64,000 bases of DNA, from contig JADKBN010000003.1 of assembly GCA_016715065.1 (NCBI GenBank), positions 124,001-188,000 on the forward strand, read 5' to 3'. Position 1 is the stretch's first letter. Each line of letters opens with the position of its first letter. The position numbers and the translations under genes are program-made. Shown here piece by piece: positions 8,392-16,748 of this stretch. Under the pieces are notes generated by a model. That model did no database searches. It was not told the origin of the DNA and saw only the letters and a list, made by a program, of their open reading frames with translations. Origin of the DNA: Fibrobacterota bacterium. Lineage in GTDB: Bacteria > Fibrobacterota > Fibrobacteria > UBA5070.

Positions 8392-9116
8392 GCGAGCTCT
8401 CCGGAAAGAGGATCCTGGTCACGGGCGGCACGGGGTTTCTGGGCGAGGCGATCTGCCGGCGGGCCACGGAGCTGGGTGCGCAGGTGGCCTTCACCTGGAC
8501 GCGAAACGGCGCCAAGGCCCTGGCCCTGGCCTCGGAGATTCCCGGAGCCATCGCCCTGGAGGCCGATGTGCGCGATCCGGTAGCCGTGGAAAACGCCGTG
8601 AACGCGGCGGTCGCGGCCTTCGGGGGATTGGACGGGGTGGTCAACAACGCGGGCATGAGCCAGGTGTTGCCGCTGCCGCTGCTGGAAGAGGAAGACATCG
8701 ATCTGGCGGTGGACGTGAACCTGAAAGGTCCCCTGCGCGTGACGCGCTCGGTGGTGCGCCACATGATCCGAAACGGCGGCGGATCGGTGGTGTTGATGGG
8801 GTCCATCGCGGGCCACAAACTGCTGGACGTTCCCGTGACCTACGCCATGACCAAGGCCGGACTTTCCGGCATGGCCAAGGCATTGGCCTCCGAACTCAAG
8901 CGGTTTTCCATCCGCGTGAACAACGTGGTGCCCGGCATGGTCGATGGCGGCATCGCCCGCGGGATCCCCGACGAACACCGCAAGGCGTTCCTGTCGCATT
9001 GCGCGGCGGGACGGGCCGGCACGGCGCTGGAAATCGCCGAGGTGGTGTGCTTTCTGCTGTCGGATCGATCCTCCTACATCAACGCCCAGGACATCGCCGT
9101 GGATGGCGGATTCTGA
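8388..9116 (+). CDS. Short-chain dehydrogenase/reductase (FabG-like)
   Basis: The product is 242 aa. Motifs: cofactor loop 'LVTGGTGFLGEAI' (a slightly epimerase-like variant), 'VVNNAGMSQ' (NNAG), catalytic Ser in 'VVLMGSIAGHK', Tyr/Lys in 'YAMTKAG', and 'DIAVDGGF' at the end. It fits a 3-oxoacyl-ACP reductase. It overlaps the ACP gene by 4 bases, and the next gene starts two bases after its stop, so it is firmly inside the operon. Being the second SDR beside an ACP, it is the more likely cognate ketoreductase. Substrate is inferred only from context. Confidence 0.85.
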   Translation: MSELSGKRILVTGGTGFLGEAICRRATELGAQVAFTWTRNGAKALALASEIPGAIALEADVRDPVAVENAVNAAVAAFGGLDGVVNNAGMSQVLPLPLLEEEDIDLAVDVNLKGPLRVTRSVVRHMIRNGGGSVVLMGSIAGHKLLDVPVTYAMTKAGLSGMAKALASELKRFSIRVNNVVPGMVDGGIARGIPDEHRKAFLSHCAAGRAGTALEIAEVVCFLLSDRSSYINAQDIAVDGGF

Positions 9117-9117
9117 C

Positions 9118-10514
9118 ATGACGCGCGAGACGATCCTTTCCAACACCATGGTCTGGTGCGTCGCGTGCGCCAAGGCGGAGCCTGCGCGCGTGGTGGCCCG
9201 GGTGGAAGGTGTGTTTTTGGAGAGGCTCTGTGCCGCCCAAGGGCCCGAGCCGATCCTGCTGGCGGCCTCGGAAAGCTGGTACCGGTCCCGCGCGATGCGT
9301 CCGCGTTCCATCCAGCGGCCCGTGCACCCCAAGGCCGCGCGGGAAGGTTGCCCTCGCGATTGCGGTCCGTGCACGGGGCATCTTGCGGATCTGCGCCTGC
9401 CCATTTTTTCCATCACCAACGTGTGCAATCTCGATTGCCCGATCTGCTTCACGCACAACCGTCCGGACCAAGCCTACCACAAGTCCCTGGAGGACGTGGA
9501 GCGGATCGCCGATCGGATCCTGGAGCGCAATCCCGATCAGACCATCGTGGATCTGACCGGAGGCGAGCCCACGCTCCATCCGCAGCTGCCGGAAATTGTC
9601 GCCCTGTTGCGCCGAAAGGGGTTCGCCCGGGTGATGGTGAACACCAACGGGATGCGGTTGGCGCGCGATCGCGAGCTCGCGCAGGCCCTGGCGCGCCACG
9701 ACGCCCACGTGGTGCTCTCGCTGGACACCCTGGATCCCCAAAGGAGCCGCACCATCCACGGCGCGGACATCGTGGAGGCCAAGGAACGCTGCCTGGAGAT
9801 GCTCCAGGAACATTCCATCGCCACGACGGTCATCTTCGTGGCCATCAAGGGGATCAACGAATCTGAGCTCGCCCCGCTGGCAGGCCGACTGTTGGCGCGC
9901 GACCACGTGCTGTCGATCACGGTGCAGAACATGGCCTACACCGGGGCCAACGGGTCCAACTTCGCGGGCGGAGGTCGCATCGCCAGCGGACGAGGTGGAA
10001 ACCTTGTTGTGCGAGGTTCCCGGCGTCGAAGCGGGGATTTCTGACCCGGCCGGAGCGCACCCCTTGTGCTACTCCATGGCCTGGTTCGCCGCGGATGGCG
10101 GACGGCTTTTGTCTCTGGGAAGGATCCTGCCCCGCAAGCGCCTGGAAGAATCGAGCGCGGGGAGCTACCTGCCGCGCTTGGACGCCGGTTTGATGGAAGA
10201 CTTCCAACAGGGCCTGGCTCGTGCCTGGTCCGAAGGCTGCGACCCGCAGGACCTGGAAGGTGTTGCGGCGCATCAGCTTGGTCGCCCAAGATCCCGCCCT
10301 GTCGGAAGCCGACCGTTCCTGCAAGCTGGAACGGTCGGTCAAGATGGTCTGCGCACCCGCACATGGACGGATCCAACTTCGATCTCGACCGCATCGCCCA
10401 TTGCGGGGATCTGTGCCGGACGAATCGGGATCCATGGTGCCGGCCTGCTCGTACAACCTCTACCGCGAACGCGACGAGCGTTTCTGGAAACCCGCAGCGC
10501 AGGTGGCCCCATGA
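9118..10514 (+). CDS. Radical SAM protein, Tes/MJ0619-like (needs frameshift correction)
   Basis: Read across frames this is about 465 aa. The N-terminal Cys pair (CVAC) is followed by 'CPRDCGPC' and the radical SAM cluster motif CxxxCxxC in 'NVCNLDCPICF', then the SAM-binding 'DLTGGEPTLHP'. The C-terminus ('GAHPLCYSMAWF', 'HMDGSNFDLDRIAHCGDLC', 'ACSYNLYRERDERFW') is the long cysteine-bearing tail of the MJ0619/tetraether-lipid-synthase-like family, whose characterised member joins lipid tails by C-C bonds. Continuous reading needs about four frame changes (near 9965, 10255, 10360 and 10420). Each segment keeps family residues, so sequencing error is likelier than decay. It overlaps the next radical SAM gene as ATGA at 10511. 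The acyl-chain substrate is inferred from its operon. Confidence 0.7.
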
Positions 10515-11871
10515 CGGAATTCGCCCATTCCACCACCCAGTCGGTCTGCCCGGAGTGCAGACAAAAAGTGTCTGCGCGGATCGTGGAGCGCCAGGGAGAG
10601 GTGTTCTTGGACAAGTGGTGCGCCACCCACGGAGAATCCTCCGTGTTGGTCTCTTCCGATGCGTCCTGGTATCGTGAATCGGTGCACCATGTGAAGCCGC
10701 GCCAGGTGCCGTTGGCCTTGCAGGTGGAGAACTTCCAAGGTTGCCCGGAATCCTGCGGGTTTTGCACCGAACATCGCCAGCACACCTGCCTTCCCGTGAT
10801 CGAAATCCTGCGCGATTGCGATCTGCGCTGTCCGGTATGCCTGAAAGGCGAAGCGAACGACGAGCGCATGGACCTGGCCACCTTCGAGAAGGTGCTGGAC
10901 ACCTTGCTGGCCGCCGAAGGATCCTTGCCGGTGGTCAATCTCAGCGGGGCGAGCCCACGTTGCATCCCGAGATCGCCGAGTTCTGCGCGTCGCGCGCCAA
11001 AAGGGCGTGGCGCAGGTGACGGTCTCCACCAACGGGTTGCGCCTCTTGGAAGACCCGATGCTGCGGGATGTCTTTGCCGAAAACGGCGCCCTGGTGGCTC
11101 TCCAGTTCGATTCAATGCGCGACGAGGACAACCGGATCCTTCGCGGGAGGGCGATGTACCAGCAGCGCATGGCCTTGCTCGAGATCCTGGAAAAAGAAGC
11201 CATCCCGTATTCCTTCGTGGCCACCATCGCCCGGGGGTGAACGAAGACCAGATCGCGGATCTGGCCGAACTGTTGTTCACGAGCAAGGCGTCCACCCTGA
11301 TGCTCCAGCCCGTGTCGCTGGCCGGGCGCGCCGCCGAGTGGGACACTTCGCGTCGGCTCACCATCCCCGACGTGGTGGCGGGCTTGGCGAAAAACCAAAG
11401 ACTCAAGCGCGAAGATTTCCACCCGCTGCCCTGCTCGCACCCCTCGTGCTTTGCCATGAGCTACTTCGTGGAGACCGACGACGGAATCTGGAAAACCCTG
11501 AAACCTTCCTGGGTCGCGAGGGATTCTTGAACCTGGTGACCAATCGGACCCTGCCGGGATTGGATTCGGAAGGTTTCGAGGCGCTGCGGTTGCGCATGTA
11601 CGAACTGTGGAGCGCGGCGGATTCCGCCGACCGATCGGATAGGTTCCTCGCGCGTTTGCGCGACCTGTTGCGCCGATTGCCCCAGGTGGCCGGCGACCAG
11701 AAAGCCTTGATGGCCATCGGTCGATCCAGCACGAAAGCGATCTTCATCCACGATTTCATGGATGTCCACAGCATGGACATCGCCCGCTTGCAAAAGTGCT
11801 GCACTCCTACGCGCGCACGGACGGGACCCTGGTTCCCCATGTGCGCGCAGAACGTGTTTTTCGGAGGGTAG
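10511..11871 (+). CDS. Second radical SAM protein, Tes/MJ0619-like (needs frameshift correction)
   Basis: About 453 aa after reconstruction. The N-terminus has a rubredoxin-like pair 'SVCPECRQKV...KWCATHGE', then 'CPESCGFCTEHRQHTC' and the radical SAM motif 'CDLRCPVC'. The SAM motif reads GGEPTLHP only if one G is restored at about 10950 (GGGG should be GGGGG). Other changes lie near 10998 (A run), 11234 (G run), 11518 and two after 11795. The C-terminal 'PLPCSHPSCFAMSYF', 'IHDFMDVHSMDIARLQKCC' and 'MCAQNVFF' repeat the tail seen in its neighbour and in MJ0619. Two paralogues in tandem suggest either a heteromer or two successive radical reactions. Iron-sulfur assembly genes follow downstream. 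Confidence 0.7.
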
Positions 11872-11913
11872 GCCGCCGCGCCGCCTCTTCCCCTTCTACC
11901 GGGACCCTACATC

Positions 11914-13075
11914 ATGTTGACCATTCCCGTCGCGATCGCCGTCCTCAGCCTGGCTCCTCCCGACACGGATGGACGCTGGTCAAGAAGACCAGCCGTTTCG
12001 AGGTCTCCGTGCTGCCGATCCCGGGCAAGGACGTGGAGGCGTTCCGTTCGCGGGGATCCGATTCCATCCGTTGCCGGTGGTGGGAGAAACCCTTGATCGA
12101 TCTGCCCGGCATGATCGCCTGGTGCCCTACCTCAAGGAATCCAAGATCCTGCGCACGGTCGGTCCGGACCATTTCGTGGCCTACCAGCGCTACGACCTTC
12201 CCTGGCCCTTCACCGATCGCGACATCGTGGTGGACGTGGACATCCGCCGCCATCCGACCAAGGCTCTGATCGAGGCGAAACTGAACGCCATCGCAGACAA
12301 TTCCTGCCCGCCTGTGCCGGACGTGATCCGCCTGACCGACATGGACGGATCCATCACGGTCCGCGCCGTGGGCAAAGGGGCCATGCAGGGATCCTATGCC
12401 GAACGGATCGACTTGGGCGGAGGCATTCCCATCTCGCTGGCCCGGATGTTCAGCCGCGAAATGCCCGCCAAGATCCTGGAAAACCTCTTGAAGGAATGCC
12501 GGAAGCCCGAACGGATCAAGGCGGGTGCCGCCTCGCCCTGGTGGGCTGGCTGGATTCCGCGTTGGCACGGTTCCCAATGCAAGATCGTGATCGACGTGCA
12601 GGGGCTTTCCCATCGCGAGATCTGCGGCTTGCTCTACGGTGGCGGCCTGGCCGAAATCGGCGTTGGGATCCGCTACGTGCTGGCTTTGATGCTCTACGCG
12701 TGTCCGTTCCCGGGAATCAAGAACCTGGTCTACCGGGCCATGGGCATGCACGTGGGCAAAGGCGCCTACATCTCGCCCGGATGTTACCTGGACGTGGTCC
12801 ACCCCGGACTGCTGACCATCGGCGACAACGCGGTGCTGGGGATGGGATCGGCGGTGGCCACCCACGAGCGGTGCCGCGACGTGCTCGGACTGGGTAGAGT
12901 GGAGATCGGGTCGGGTGCGTTGGTGGGGGGCATGAGCGTGGTGCGCGCGGGAACTCGTATTGGTGCCAATGCGGAGCTGGACATGATGCTGAACGTGAGT
13001 CGCAACGTCGCTCCGGGCGAGCGCGTGCCTTCGCCTCGCAACGGTCGGCCGCTGCCGCCCATCCCGGAGAACTGA
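11914..13075 (+). CDS. START-domain plus left-handed beta-helix protein (frameshifted near 5' end)
   Basis: The start ATG 11914 gives a short signal-like segment (MLTIPVAIAVLSLA). Residues about 20-200 form a START/SRPBCC lipid-binding domain: 'LVKKTSRFEVSVLP', 'VPYLKESKILRTVG' and the hallmark 'DLPWPFTDRDIVVDV'. From about residue 260 a left-handed beta-helix follows ('MHVGKGAYISPGCYLD', 'TIGDNAVLGMGSAV', 'EIGSGALVGGMSVV'), as in hexapeptide acyltransferases. At least four small frame changes (11965-12125) are needed; the 3' 900 bases read cleanly. One could imagine two genes merged by a lost stop, but the frame through the junction is open. It could bind and transfer or acylate the lipid made by this operon. 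Confidence 0.6.
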
Positions 13076-14200
13076 ATGTTCCACCTTCGAAGCGAGGTGT
13101 ATTGGGACAACAACGCCACCACCAAGCCGTCCAAAGCGGTGGTCCGCGAAATGGTGCGTGTTCTGGAAAACACGCATGGAAACCCCAGCTCGCCTCACCG
13201 GGCCGCTCACGATGCCCGGGCCTTGTTGGAACGCTCGCGTCAAGTGGTGGCCCAGGCGATCGGCGCGATGCGGACCAGGTCCATTTTGTGGATCTGCCAC
13301 CGAGGCGACCAATCAGATCCTCCGATCCGTGGTGGCATCGTGCGGTAGAAGCTGCCGAATTCTGTCCAGTCCCGTCGAGCACCACGCGGTGTTGCGGACC
13401 TTGGAAGATCTGGCGGCCCACGGCGTGGAAGTCGAACTTCTGGAGGTGGACGAGCGAGGCTTGGTGCGCGAAGACTCCGCTGGTGCGCGCCTGGGGCGCC
13501 CCCGCCCACCTGGTGTGCGTGATGCGCGTCAACAACGAAACCGGTGCGATCCAGGACGTGGCGCGTCTGGCGGGGATCGCGCGTTCGCGCGGTGCCATGG
13601 TCTTTTCCGACTGCGTGCAGGCGCTGGGCAAGATCCCGGTGGATGTGCGCGCATTGGGAATCGATTATGCGGTGGTGGCCTCCCACAAGATCCACGGCCC
13701 GAAGGGGATCGGTGCCTTGTGGGCGCGCGAAGGTGTTCCTTGATCGCGCAGGTCCACGGCGGTGCGCAGGAATCGGGCTGCGGGCGGGCACCGAGGCGTT
13801 GCACGACATCGCCGGGTTCGCCGAGGCCTGTCGGAATCTGACACCTTCGCTTGACCAAGCCCCGGTGGTCTCTTCCGTGATGGAGCGATTCCTGTCTGGA
13901 TTGCGTGCTCTGTTCCCGGATGCGGTGGAGGCTGTTTCTTCAGCCCATCGCGTGGCCAACACGGCCATGGTTCGGTTTCCCGGCATTCCCAACGGAGTGC
14001 TGATGGGGGTGGCTGGATCTGCGCGGGATCCGTGTATCCGCTGGATCCGCCTGCGCCACGGACGAGGACCTGCCTTCCCACGTCTTGATGGCCCAAGGAT
14101 GGACTCCCGATCAGGCGCGCGAAGCCTTGCGGTTCAGTTTGGACACCACGCTCCCTGAGCGCAATCTTCGGTCTCAGATGGACCAGGTGCTGGGGCTTGA
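13076..14200 (+). CDS. Cysteine desulfurase NifS/IscS-like (frameshifted)
   Basis: Reconstructed as a class V PLP aminotransferase of about 375 aa. Seen in order across frames: 'VYWDNNATTKPSKAV', 'HGNPSSPHRAAHDAR', 'SATEATNQIL', 'PVEHHAVLRTLEDL', 'RVNNETGAIQD', 'SDCVQALGKIPVD', the PLP lysine in 'ASHKIHGPKGIGALW', and the sulfur-carrying Cys in 'SAGSACATDEDLPSH'. All key residues of a desulfurase are present. About seven frame changes are needed; several are exactly one missing G (e.g. near 13266, 13289 and 14192). Restoring the last places the stop at 14198-14200. It likely supplies sulfur for the [4Fe-4S] clusters of the two radical SAM enzymes, or thiolates the product. Function of the family is certain; the role here is inference. 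Confidence 0.75.
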
Positions 14201-14229
14201 AGGCTTACCGCGAGGGGAAATCTTCCTCC

Positions 14230-14532
14230 ATGGAATTGCTCCGTGGTGCGGAGGTCGCCGCGCTGCTGGCGGATCCGCGCACGCTGGTGGTGGATATGCG
14301 GTCAAGCATGGATCGCAAGCTGATCCCGCCCTTTCCGGGTGCCTTCCTGACCGGTGCGCATCCTTGGGAGGCGCTGCCTGACCTCCCGCGCGGCAGGCGC
14401 CTGGTGGTGGCCTGCCAAGCGGGATTTGAAGCGCCTGTGCTGGCCTGGCGCCTCAAGCGCGCCGGCCACGACCCGGTGAGCGTGGTGATCGGGGGAATGG
14501 TGGCGTGCAGGTTGGCGGGGGTGGTGGGGTAG
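14230..14532 (+). CDS. Rhodanese-like sulfurtransferase domain protein
   Basis: The product is 100 aa from ATG 14230, which has a GAGGGGA ribosome-binding site; a TTG at 14197 overlapping the desulfurase stop is the alternative. The fold signature is 'LLADPRTLVVDMRSS' near the start and the active-site loop 'VVACQAGFEAPVLAWRLKRAG', with Cys in the usual position, ending 'VVIGGMVACRLAG'. Rhodaneses carry persulfide sulfur; lying right after a cysteine desulfurase gene it probably accepts its sulfur. It is the last gene of the acyl/radical SAM operon. No gene is evident in 14533-14640. Confidence 0.75.
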   Translation: MELLRGAEVAALLADPRTLVVDMRSSMDRKLIPPFPGAFLTGAHPWEALPDLPRGRRLVVACQAGFEAPVLAWRLKRAGHDPVSVVIGGMVACRLAGVVG

Positions 14533-14640
14533 GTGGAATGTGGCGTGCGATGAGTATTCATTCCGTGGTTTTTGATGGTAGATTCCAATTTGCCGCTCTA
14601 TCACGAGTCGGTGCCGGGTCAATGGACAGGGTGGTGTAGA

Positions 14641-14864
14641 ATGGTCGTCCGAAATCACGTTATGGTTGGTGAATCAGGCGAAATTCACCTGACGGTACCT
14701 CAGAGTGGAAAGGTCGCGAAGTGGAAATCCTGCTGATGCCTCCCAGCACGGTCGAGCGGGAGGCAGAGCGTGCAAGGTTCGATGCATTCGTGGCGGAACA
14801 TGGAACCGTGGTGGGGGATTGGGGGTTTTCGCGCGAGGAGGCGAACGATCGTGGTCTTTCTTGA
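14641..14864 (+). pseudogene. Antitoxin of a PIN-type toxin-antitoxin pair (one-base frameshift)
   Basis: The 5' part (ATG 14641) reads 'MVGESGEIHLTVPQSGKVA', the 3' part 'VEILLMPPSTVEREAERARFDAF...DWGFSREEANDRGLS'. Together they make a ~74-residue antitoxin of the DUF2281/AbrB-like sort often paired with PIN toxins. The two halves join if one G is restored near 14719 (AAGTGG to AAGGTGG), so this may be a sequencing gap rather than a broken gene. Its stop overlaps the toxin start at 14851. The antitoxin should neutralise the toxin and autoregulate the pair. Confidence 0.5.
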
Positions 14865-15250
14865 TACGAACATTCTGCTTTATGCGTTTGATCTCCACCC
14901 GGAGTCTCAGCTAAAGCGAGTTATTGCCCGTGAATTATTGCTTGATCGCCCTCACGTGAGCGTACAGGCGCTGACGGAGTTCGCGCTGTCCGACGACGCA
15001 AATGCGGTGAGGATCCTGCTGCCATTGCGGAAAAGATCAACTTCCTTCTGGGCTGGTGCCTCTACATGACCTTTCTTCACAGATTCTTCTTGAGGCACTC
15101 GATTTGGCGGACCGGTATCAGGTTTCTCATTTCGATTCCTTGATGATTGCAAATGCACTTCATCGAGGCGGAGAAATGTTGCTCACAGAGGATCTTCACT
15201 CTGGATTGGTCATTGCGGGTCGATTACAGATTCTGAATCCCTTTGTTTGA
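14851..15250 (+). pseudogene. PIN-domain toxin (VapC-like), frameshifted
   Basis: The GTG start at 14851 gives 'VVFLDTNILLYAFD', the N-terminal acidic motif of PIN ribonucleases. The centre contains 'AIAEKINFLLGW' in another frame, and the C-terminal part from about 15060 reads 'LDLADRYQVSHFDSLMIANALHRGG' and 'LLTEDLHSG', which carry the other conserved acidic residues. Two frame changes (near 14985 and 15055) are required, so as written the toxin is broken. Family call is good because all three motifs appear in order. PIN toxins cleave RNA and are held in check by the gene just upstream. Confidence 0.6.
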
Positions 15251-15273
15251 CAACGGTTCCAGCCAGGTGATTC

Positions 15274-16206
15274 CTATGACAGGGACCGTTCCGCCAACTG
15301 GATCACCGCATCCTTCCAAGCCTTCACCAGCGCCGTGGGCTCCACCGGACAAAATCCGGGGCCGCGACCCAAAATCCAACGCGCGGCTTCGTCGGCGTCT
15401 CCGAAGGGAAGGGTGAATTCCACCGAGCCATCGGGCTTCTCGCGAAGAGATTGGTCCGGGTGCCATTTACGCTCGCGCATACAGAAGGCCACTTCCCTGA
15501 GGCGCGGATCTTCGCGAGCACGAGCTTTCCGGTAAAGGCGCGCCCAGGCAGGTGGGGATGCTCCCTGCGTGGAGGGGAACGGAAGGATTCTTCCAGGACT
15601 TCCGGCTTGGAGATCCGCGACAGCGTAGCGCTTGAAAGTGACCTGCGGGGTGGATGGATCGCGCGCTTGCAGGTAGGGCATCCCGTCCCAGACAAAAAGC
15701 GACAACGGGTCGATGGTCTTTTGCGTTTTGGAGCCATCCGGTTTGGCGTACTGGAAGCGCAGCTTGCGCCTTTCGCGAAGGGCCTGCGAAAGATGGGGCA
15801 GGATGGATTTGTCGAACAAACCTGTCAGACGGGTGAGGGTGGCTTTGCTGGAACGCGTCTGGCGCGAGGGAACCACCAGATCCTGGAGATCGCGCTCAAG
15901 ATCCGGATCCAGGAGCAAGTCTAGAGACAGCCGCAATCCCGGCGCACCCTGCAAGGTGTGCAGCCAGGTCCAGGAGGGGGTTCCATTCTTCCCGATACGA
16001 CCATCGGTGACATTTCCGTCGTATTCCAATGGCGCCCCCAGATCGCGCAGGTCCTGGGCGTGTCGGTAGAGCGCCTTGCGTTCGCAGTCCATCCGCTCCA
16101 AAATCTGCTCGGCGGAGACACCCTCTTCGCCGTTGGCCAAGGCCTGGGCGAGGGTGTTGTGCAAGGTGGAGAGTCGGAAGAGTCGGTCGTTCAGTTCGGA
16201 AGGCAT
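15274..16206 (-). CDS. WYL-domain transcriptional regulator
   Basis: The product is 310 aa. Residues 1-70 are an HTH region ('GVSAEQILERMDCERKALYRHAQDLRDLGAPLEYD'). The middle to C-terminal part is a WYL domain: 'ALRERRKLRFQYAKPDGSKTQKTIDPLSLFVWDGMPYLQARD' with the WxxxxYLxAxD element, and a WCX-like C-terminal extension ending 'LVKAWKDAVIQLAERSLS'. WYL proteins bind nucleic acid or nucleotides and often control CRISPR-Cas loci. This one is transcribed away from cas3 and shares a 541-base intergenic region with it, so control of the cas operon and of itself is likely. It is intact in one frame. Confidence 0.85.
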   Translation of the reverse strand: MPSELNDRLFRLSTLHNTLAQALANGEEGVSAEQILERMDCERKALYRHAQDLRDLGAPLEYDGNVTDGRIGKNGTPSWTWLHTLQGAPGLRLSLDLLLDPDLERDLQDLVVPSRQTRSSKATLTRLTGLFDKSILPHLSQALRERRKLRFQYAKPDGSKTQKTIDPLSLFVWDGMPYLQARDPSTPQVTFKRYAVADLQAGSPGRILPFPSTQGASPPAWARLYRKARAREDPRLREVAFCMRERKWHPDQSLREKPDGSVEFTLPFGDADEAARWILGRGPGFCPVEPTALVKAWKDAVIQLAERSLS

Positions 16207-16622
16207 TCACGGCTTTCAGATGATTGGCGTCGGCGCGAATGCGGGGGTGTACCGCATTGATTGAATAGGTAATTAATCGATTGCCAAGGTGGAGGAATGA
16301 GTCCAGATTAGAGGGGGACAACCGCGATTTACGCCGAAAGGTGGATATGAGGGTGAGCTACTTGCCCCGAAGGGGGACTGATGCCTGGTAGAAGGGAACC
16401 GGTGATCCTGCCGGATGCTTGGGGTGTTGGCAAAGCCTTGGTTTCGATTCGACCGACAGGGTCGGTCGGGTTGGAATTTGCGCGACACTGTCGCTCAAAT
16501 TGGCGAGGGAGGGGGCTGGCTACCTGTGTGGAGGGTGGGAGTCAATCGGTTTGGGGTCTAGCTGAGATCTCTCGGGCAAGTTGCCTTTGTCCGGCTGTTC
16601 CGAGAAAAGAAGGAACGAAAGC
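16207..16622. promoter_or_regulatory. Divergent intergenic region between WYL regulator and cas operon
   Basis: No convincing protein gene in this stretch. It must hold the promoters of both the WYL regulator and the cas operon. A perfect inverted repeat lies at 16450-16468 (arms CGACCGAC and GTCGGTCG, 3-base gap), a possible operator or terminator. Near the WYL end, 16229-16265 resembles the CRISPR repeat: GTCG, then ATGCGGGGGTG (one change from the repeat's ATGCGGGCGTG), then GATTGAA about ten bases later. An AT-rich patch (TAATTAATCGATTG) sits at 16271-16284. Confidence 0.45.
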
Positions 16623-16748
16623 GTGAACCCTGACCTTATCGCACACGTCCGGTTCGATCACAACATCGTGGCGACTGGGTTGGATCGGCTGAGTCAATTC
16701 TGCAACAAACTGTTGGAGAATTGCTCTGGCCCTGAAGGCGGTTTCTGA
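16623..16748 (+). CDS. Small ORF coupled to cas3 (41 codons, unknown)
   Basis: A GTG start at 16623 follows an AAGGA-like site (GAAGGAACGAAAGC) and encodes 41 residues (VNPDLIAHVRFDHNIVAT... ending PEGGF). Its TGA overlaps the cas3 ATG as TGATG at 16746-16750, the usual arrangement for translational coupling. I recognise no family. It may be a leader peptide that tunes cas3 translation, a real small Cas-associated protein, or chance. The two Cys residues (FCNKLLENC) are a notable feature. Confidence 0.35.
   Translation: MNPDLIAHVRFDHNIVATGLDRLSQFCNKLLENCSGPEGGF

Noticed and set aside
11945..13312. 455-codon minus-strand frame over the frameshifted region
   Set aside because: The plus strand carries recognisable START, beta-helix and desulfurase blocks; the minus frame has His-rich, low-information sequence.
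16381..16626. 81-codon frame upstream of cas3
   Set aside because: No ribosome-binding site, no family, and it spans the inverted repeat in the cas promoter region.
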